Origin: Mytilinidion resinicola
Taxonomy: Eukaryota; Ascomycota; Dothideomycetes; Mytilinidiales; Mytilinidiaceae
Assembly: GCF_010093595.1 (NCBI RefSeq)
Contig: NW_022985442.1
Span: 200,046 to 264,045, forward strand
Reading direction: 5' to 3'
DNA length: 64,000 nucleotides
Shown in pieces: positions 61,198 through 64,000 of this stretch; positions within the stretch are counted from its first letter, which is position 1, and each line of letters opens with the position of its first letter. The translations under genes were made by a program, and so were the position numbers. The notes beneath the pieces are model-generated. The model searched no databases. It was not told the DNA's origin and saw nothing but the letters and a program-made list of their open reading frames with translations.

Positions 61198-63023
61198 ATG
61201 GCGTCATCCGTGCCTCGGCCTGCCCTGCCAGCCGCGAACGCTGCTTCATCTTCGGACGCAGCATCGTCTGCTGTCCCTCCTGCGCCAGCCCCGAATCCAA
61301 TGGCCTCATCTCCCGCTCCAGCTACAAGCCCATTCACTGGCGTGGCTGTTCCATTTGGGCCGGCTGCCTTGCCAGCCGTGAACAATGCATCGGCCTCAAA
61401 CGCAGCATCAGCGACTGTTCCTGTGGCACCAGACCCGAATCCTATGGCGACACCAACTGCAGCAGCAGCTCCAGTACTTCCAGTATCATCGCCACCCGTT
61501 GTTGCTGTATCTTACACCGCTCTCAGCCTTGTCCGTAGGCAATTGATATGCACAATCGTTGTCTTTGCGACCATAGCCAGCGCCCTTCCGTCGGACATGC
61601 TGCTTCCAATCCTACCGGTGCTTGAACAAAGTCTCTTCGTATCTGGGGAACGGATCAACGGGATCGTTGCCGCCGGACTGGCCGTTGCGGTAGCTACTGT
61701 AATTGAAACCTAATCTTCTGTTTATCCTAATGAAAGCCTTCGCTGACGCTCACGAAACAGCCGCTCATTCGGAACGATTCGGACTACTTTGGCCGTCAGT
61801 GGCGCTACTTGTTCTGGCTGGTCCTTCACATCTGCACGAGTACGAGTCTCTCTATACTACCCAACCTACCGGACCTGACCTACGCCTATCACGCCTTTTT
61901 CGTCGGAAGAGTCGTTCAAGTGCTCTCAGCGTCCGCCATCCAAACAATCGGCGGGGGCATCATAGCAGACATCTCCCCTCAAGACGAGCTAACTCTAGGC
62001 ACGCTCGCGGTCGTAATCAGGGCCATTGTCGGACCACTTCTGGGCGGCTTCGTGACAAAATACGGGCAAGGCGAGAGCGGCATCTTCGTCACTTCATGTA
62101 CATCTTACCCTCCATAACCCCCTACACAGCCCCAGAACCGCGCTAACATCCTCCCGACAGGCACGACTGTCATCGTCCTCTACATAGCCGCCTTCCTCTG
62201 CGTCCCCGAAACCCTCCGCCCCATCGTCGGCGACGGCACCCTCTACGCCCCCAAACTCCTCCTCCCCGTGCCCCTTTTCCACCACACCGTCGCCGACCCG
62301 CACCTCTACCCGCCACACGACCCCCACCAGCCCCTGCGCGACCTCCGCGCCGGCCTCTCGCGCCGCAAGCTCGCCGCCATCGCCGCCAACGCCCTCCTCT
62401 TCGCCACCTACTACGCCATCAACGTCACCCTGTGCCGCACACTTACAGCCCGCTACCGCTTCAACAGCTTCCAGATCGGCGCCGCCTACACCGCTAAGGG
62501 CGTCGCCATGCTGGCTGGCTGGTACTGCTCCTCGCTCGCTGCGGCGTGGGACCGCGGGCGCGCAATGCGGCAGAACCCGGGCCGGCCCCCGGCCCCGGAG
62601 TACCGGCTGTGGACGCAGGCGCTGGGCGCGGTTGTGTTTTGCTTCGGCGCGCTGGGGTATGCCGGGTTTGTGTGGATGCGGTGGCATGTCGCGGGGGTGG
62701 TTGTGTTTGTGGCTGTTGGTGAGTGGGCTCCGATTCCCACTCCATCTTATCGTTCAATATGGTGTGAATGAGGCAAATGCTAACGATTCGTAGCGGCGTT
62801 TGGCGTCATCTGGTCGAATTATCAAACGAAGAAGTATCTGGGCAGTTTCGCGCCGTTTGGGCGGGCGTTGGGTTCGCTATCCGACCTTGTCGGGACGGTC
62901 GTGGCGGCCGTGATGGTTGCTGTGGCCCAGCCTTTGATTGACAGGGTTAACTTTTTGTGGTTCTTTATGGGGCTTGTTGTGTTGCAGCTCGTGTGCCTGG
63001 GAGTAGTGAGAGTGACGACATAG
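61198..63023 (+). CDS. MFS transporter, DHA1-like drug/proton antiporter group
   Basis: There are four exons, 61198-61698, 61761-62097, 62161-62718 and 62794-63023, giving 541 residues; introns are 62, 63 and 75 nt. The first ~115 residues are Ala/Pro/Ser-rich and contain two diverged copies of a ~55-residue unit (LPAANAASSSDAAS... and LPAVNNASASNAAS...). Twelve membrane segments follow. TM1 has LPSDMLLPILPVL, then INGIVAAGLAVAVAT, DYFGRQWRYLFWLV, FFVGRVVQVLSASAIQTIGG, GPLLGGFVTKYG and YIAAFLCVPETLRPIVG. The last fits the DHA1 pattern of a PETLR segment before the central loop. The second half is encoded by a strand switching from C-rich to G-rich at about 62530. The exon 1 donor could alternatively be 9 nt upstream (61690). 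The loop after TM5 is shorter than usual for the family. Confidence 0.78.
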
Positions 63024-64000
63024 GGCGGGCTACTGGGGCGTTAAGGGGAAGACTGGGAGGTAAAAAGTGCGTTTTTGGCGGTATATGGGGGTAAAAAGGC
63101 TATTGATTGGAAAAGCTTTGGGAGCTTGTTGGGTGGAATTTTGGGCTCTTTTCGTGGCATTTCCGGGGTTTAGAGGCCCTATTGGGGTGTATCTTTGTAC
63201 ATTATTCACGACCGTCAGGATTATAGCTCTGGTTTACAAAGGCACAAATCATTTTGATCAGCGTCTGATTCCTGCCCTGTTCACCTTGGCATCTCATCCA
63301 GAGTTTTTACGCATGTTGGGGCCACCTCCGGCGGCGTCGACAATATGCCAATAGCCTAAAAACACCGCTCTAAATCATGAGGTTAGATTCTAGATTTTTA
63401 GCGTCTGATTCACGTCCTGCGGACTTCTCCATCACATACAAACTTCCGATGCCGCTCGAGGGTACCCCTGGCGGCGTCATCAGGGTGTCAAAAGCCTGGC
63501 GACACAACTCCAGTTTACGAAGCCAAAATCCTACGCTCCAACGTCCAATCTACGCCCTCGGAATCTTGTTACTCTTTTGAAATATGTCATGCTACTCGAG
63601 GGCACCTCCGACGGCCGCAGCTAGGTGTCAACGACTTTGGAAACCACCCCCAGCCAGACTACGTTGTCACAATCCTAGCATTCGCGGCCTAATTCACACC
63701 TCGAGAGCCTTTACATCCTATCCGACTCGCTCCTGCTACTCCACGGGTCCCCCAATAGCGCCAGGTAGGTGCCAAAAGCCAAGGATTACTTACACCTCTA
63801 AAGCATGAAATTTCAATCTGAGAGTCTCACGTCCGATTTTGACGGAGTACGTATTCTTAGCCAGCTAGCCTACGGAGTATGGTACGGTTAGCTCGGCTAT
63901 CTTGATATAGAACACGGTTCCTATACTTAGCCCACACAGTTCTACGGTACGGCTACGTAAGCCTCCACACACACAGAGTATATATACGGCGTACGTAGCC
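63024..64000. other. Non-coding end of window with tandem repeat
   Basis: No gene seen. A degenerate ~140-bp tandem repeat occupies about 63310-63790. The last ~150 bp are rich in short related motifs (CTACGGAGTA, GGTACGG, TACGTA), as in some fungal repeat families, but the window ends before their nature is clear. Confidence 0.45.
63310..63790. repeat. Degenerate ~140-bp tandem repeat, four units
   Basis: GCGGCGTC-like anchors occur at 63331, 63471 and 63611 (spaced exactly 140 bp), with a weaker one near 63754. Each lies in a block like CCACCTCCGGCGGCGTC...GGTGTCAA(A/C). Strongly diverged and non-coding. Confidence 0.6.

Overview
The window is nuclear DNA of a filamentous ascomycete (Pezizomycotina; a dothideomycete-like fungus is my best guess). 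The evidence is the set of protein families (DSC2-type rhomboid, ERG27, fungal EMI1, GUT1, a choline-monooxygenase-like Rieske oxygenase) and introns of about 47-123 nt with GTRNGT-type donors and YAG acceptors. I found no tRNA, rRNA, CRISPR array or prokaryotic operon structure. Exon boundaries were worked out by hand from frame continuity, splice sites and family motifs.

Layout. 0.4-18.9 kb is a housekeeping block: a proline-rich tail-anchored-looking protein, a complete VPS13 lipid-transfer protein on the minus strand, the twin-CX9C protein EMI1, a cytosolic Hsp70, and a mitochondrial DUF3429 membrane protein. 19.9-25.4 kb holds three accessory metabolic genes: an SVOP-like MFS transporter with two disabling lesions, a Rieske oxygenase with a frameshift at an A11 run, and an intact NmrA-like oxidoreductase. 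25.4-36.2 kb is a 10.7-kb stretch without a recognisable gene; it contains a MITE-like inverted-repeat element and diverged duplications. 36-48.5 kb is gene-dense: glycerol kinase, a short-chain dehydrogenase, a Gly/Asn-rich small protein, ERG27, a coiled-coil protein with a centrosomin-like motif, and a DSC2-like rhomboid. 48.5-54.1 kb is again sparse. It carries a nuclease-like protein with a PD...ExK motif and internal 22-residue repeats, a second inverted-repeat element, and a tandem-repeat promoter. 54-64 kb holds a GMC oxidoreductase, a divergent pair of mitochondrial assembly genes (EngB-type GTPase and an LYR protein like FMC1), a repeat-bearing hypothetical region, an MFS DHA1-type transporter, and a degenerate ~140-bp tandem repeat near the end.

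What stands out: (i) decay of adjacent transporter and oxygenase genes; (ii) seven intergenic TCACGTGA octamers where about one is expected; (iii) six plus-strand genes whose coding strand switches sharply from C-rich to G-rich within the gene; (iv) two MITE-like elements, one with arms that differ only by C/T transitions; (v) a fast-evolving nuclease-like gene next to one of them. I did not find a clearly new multi-gene system.
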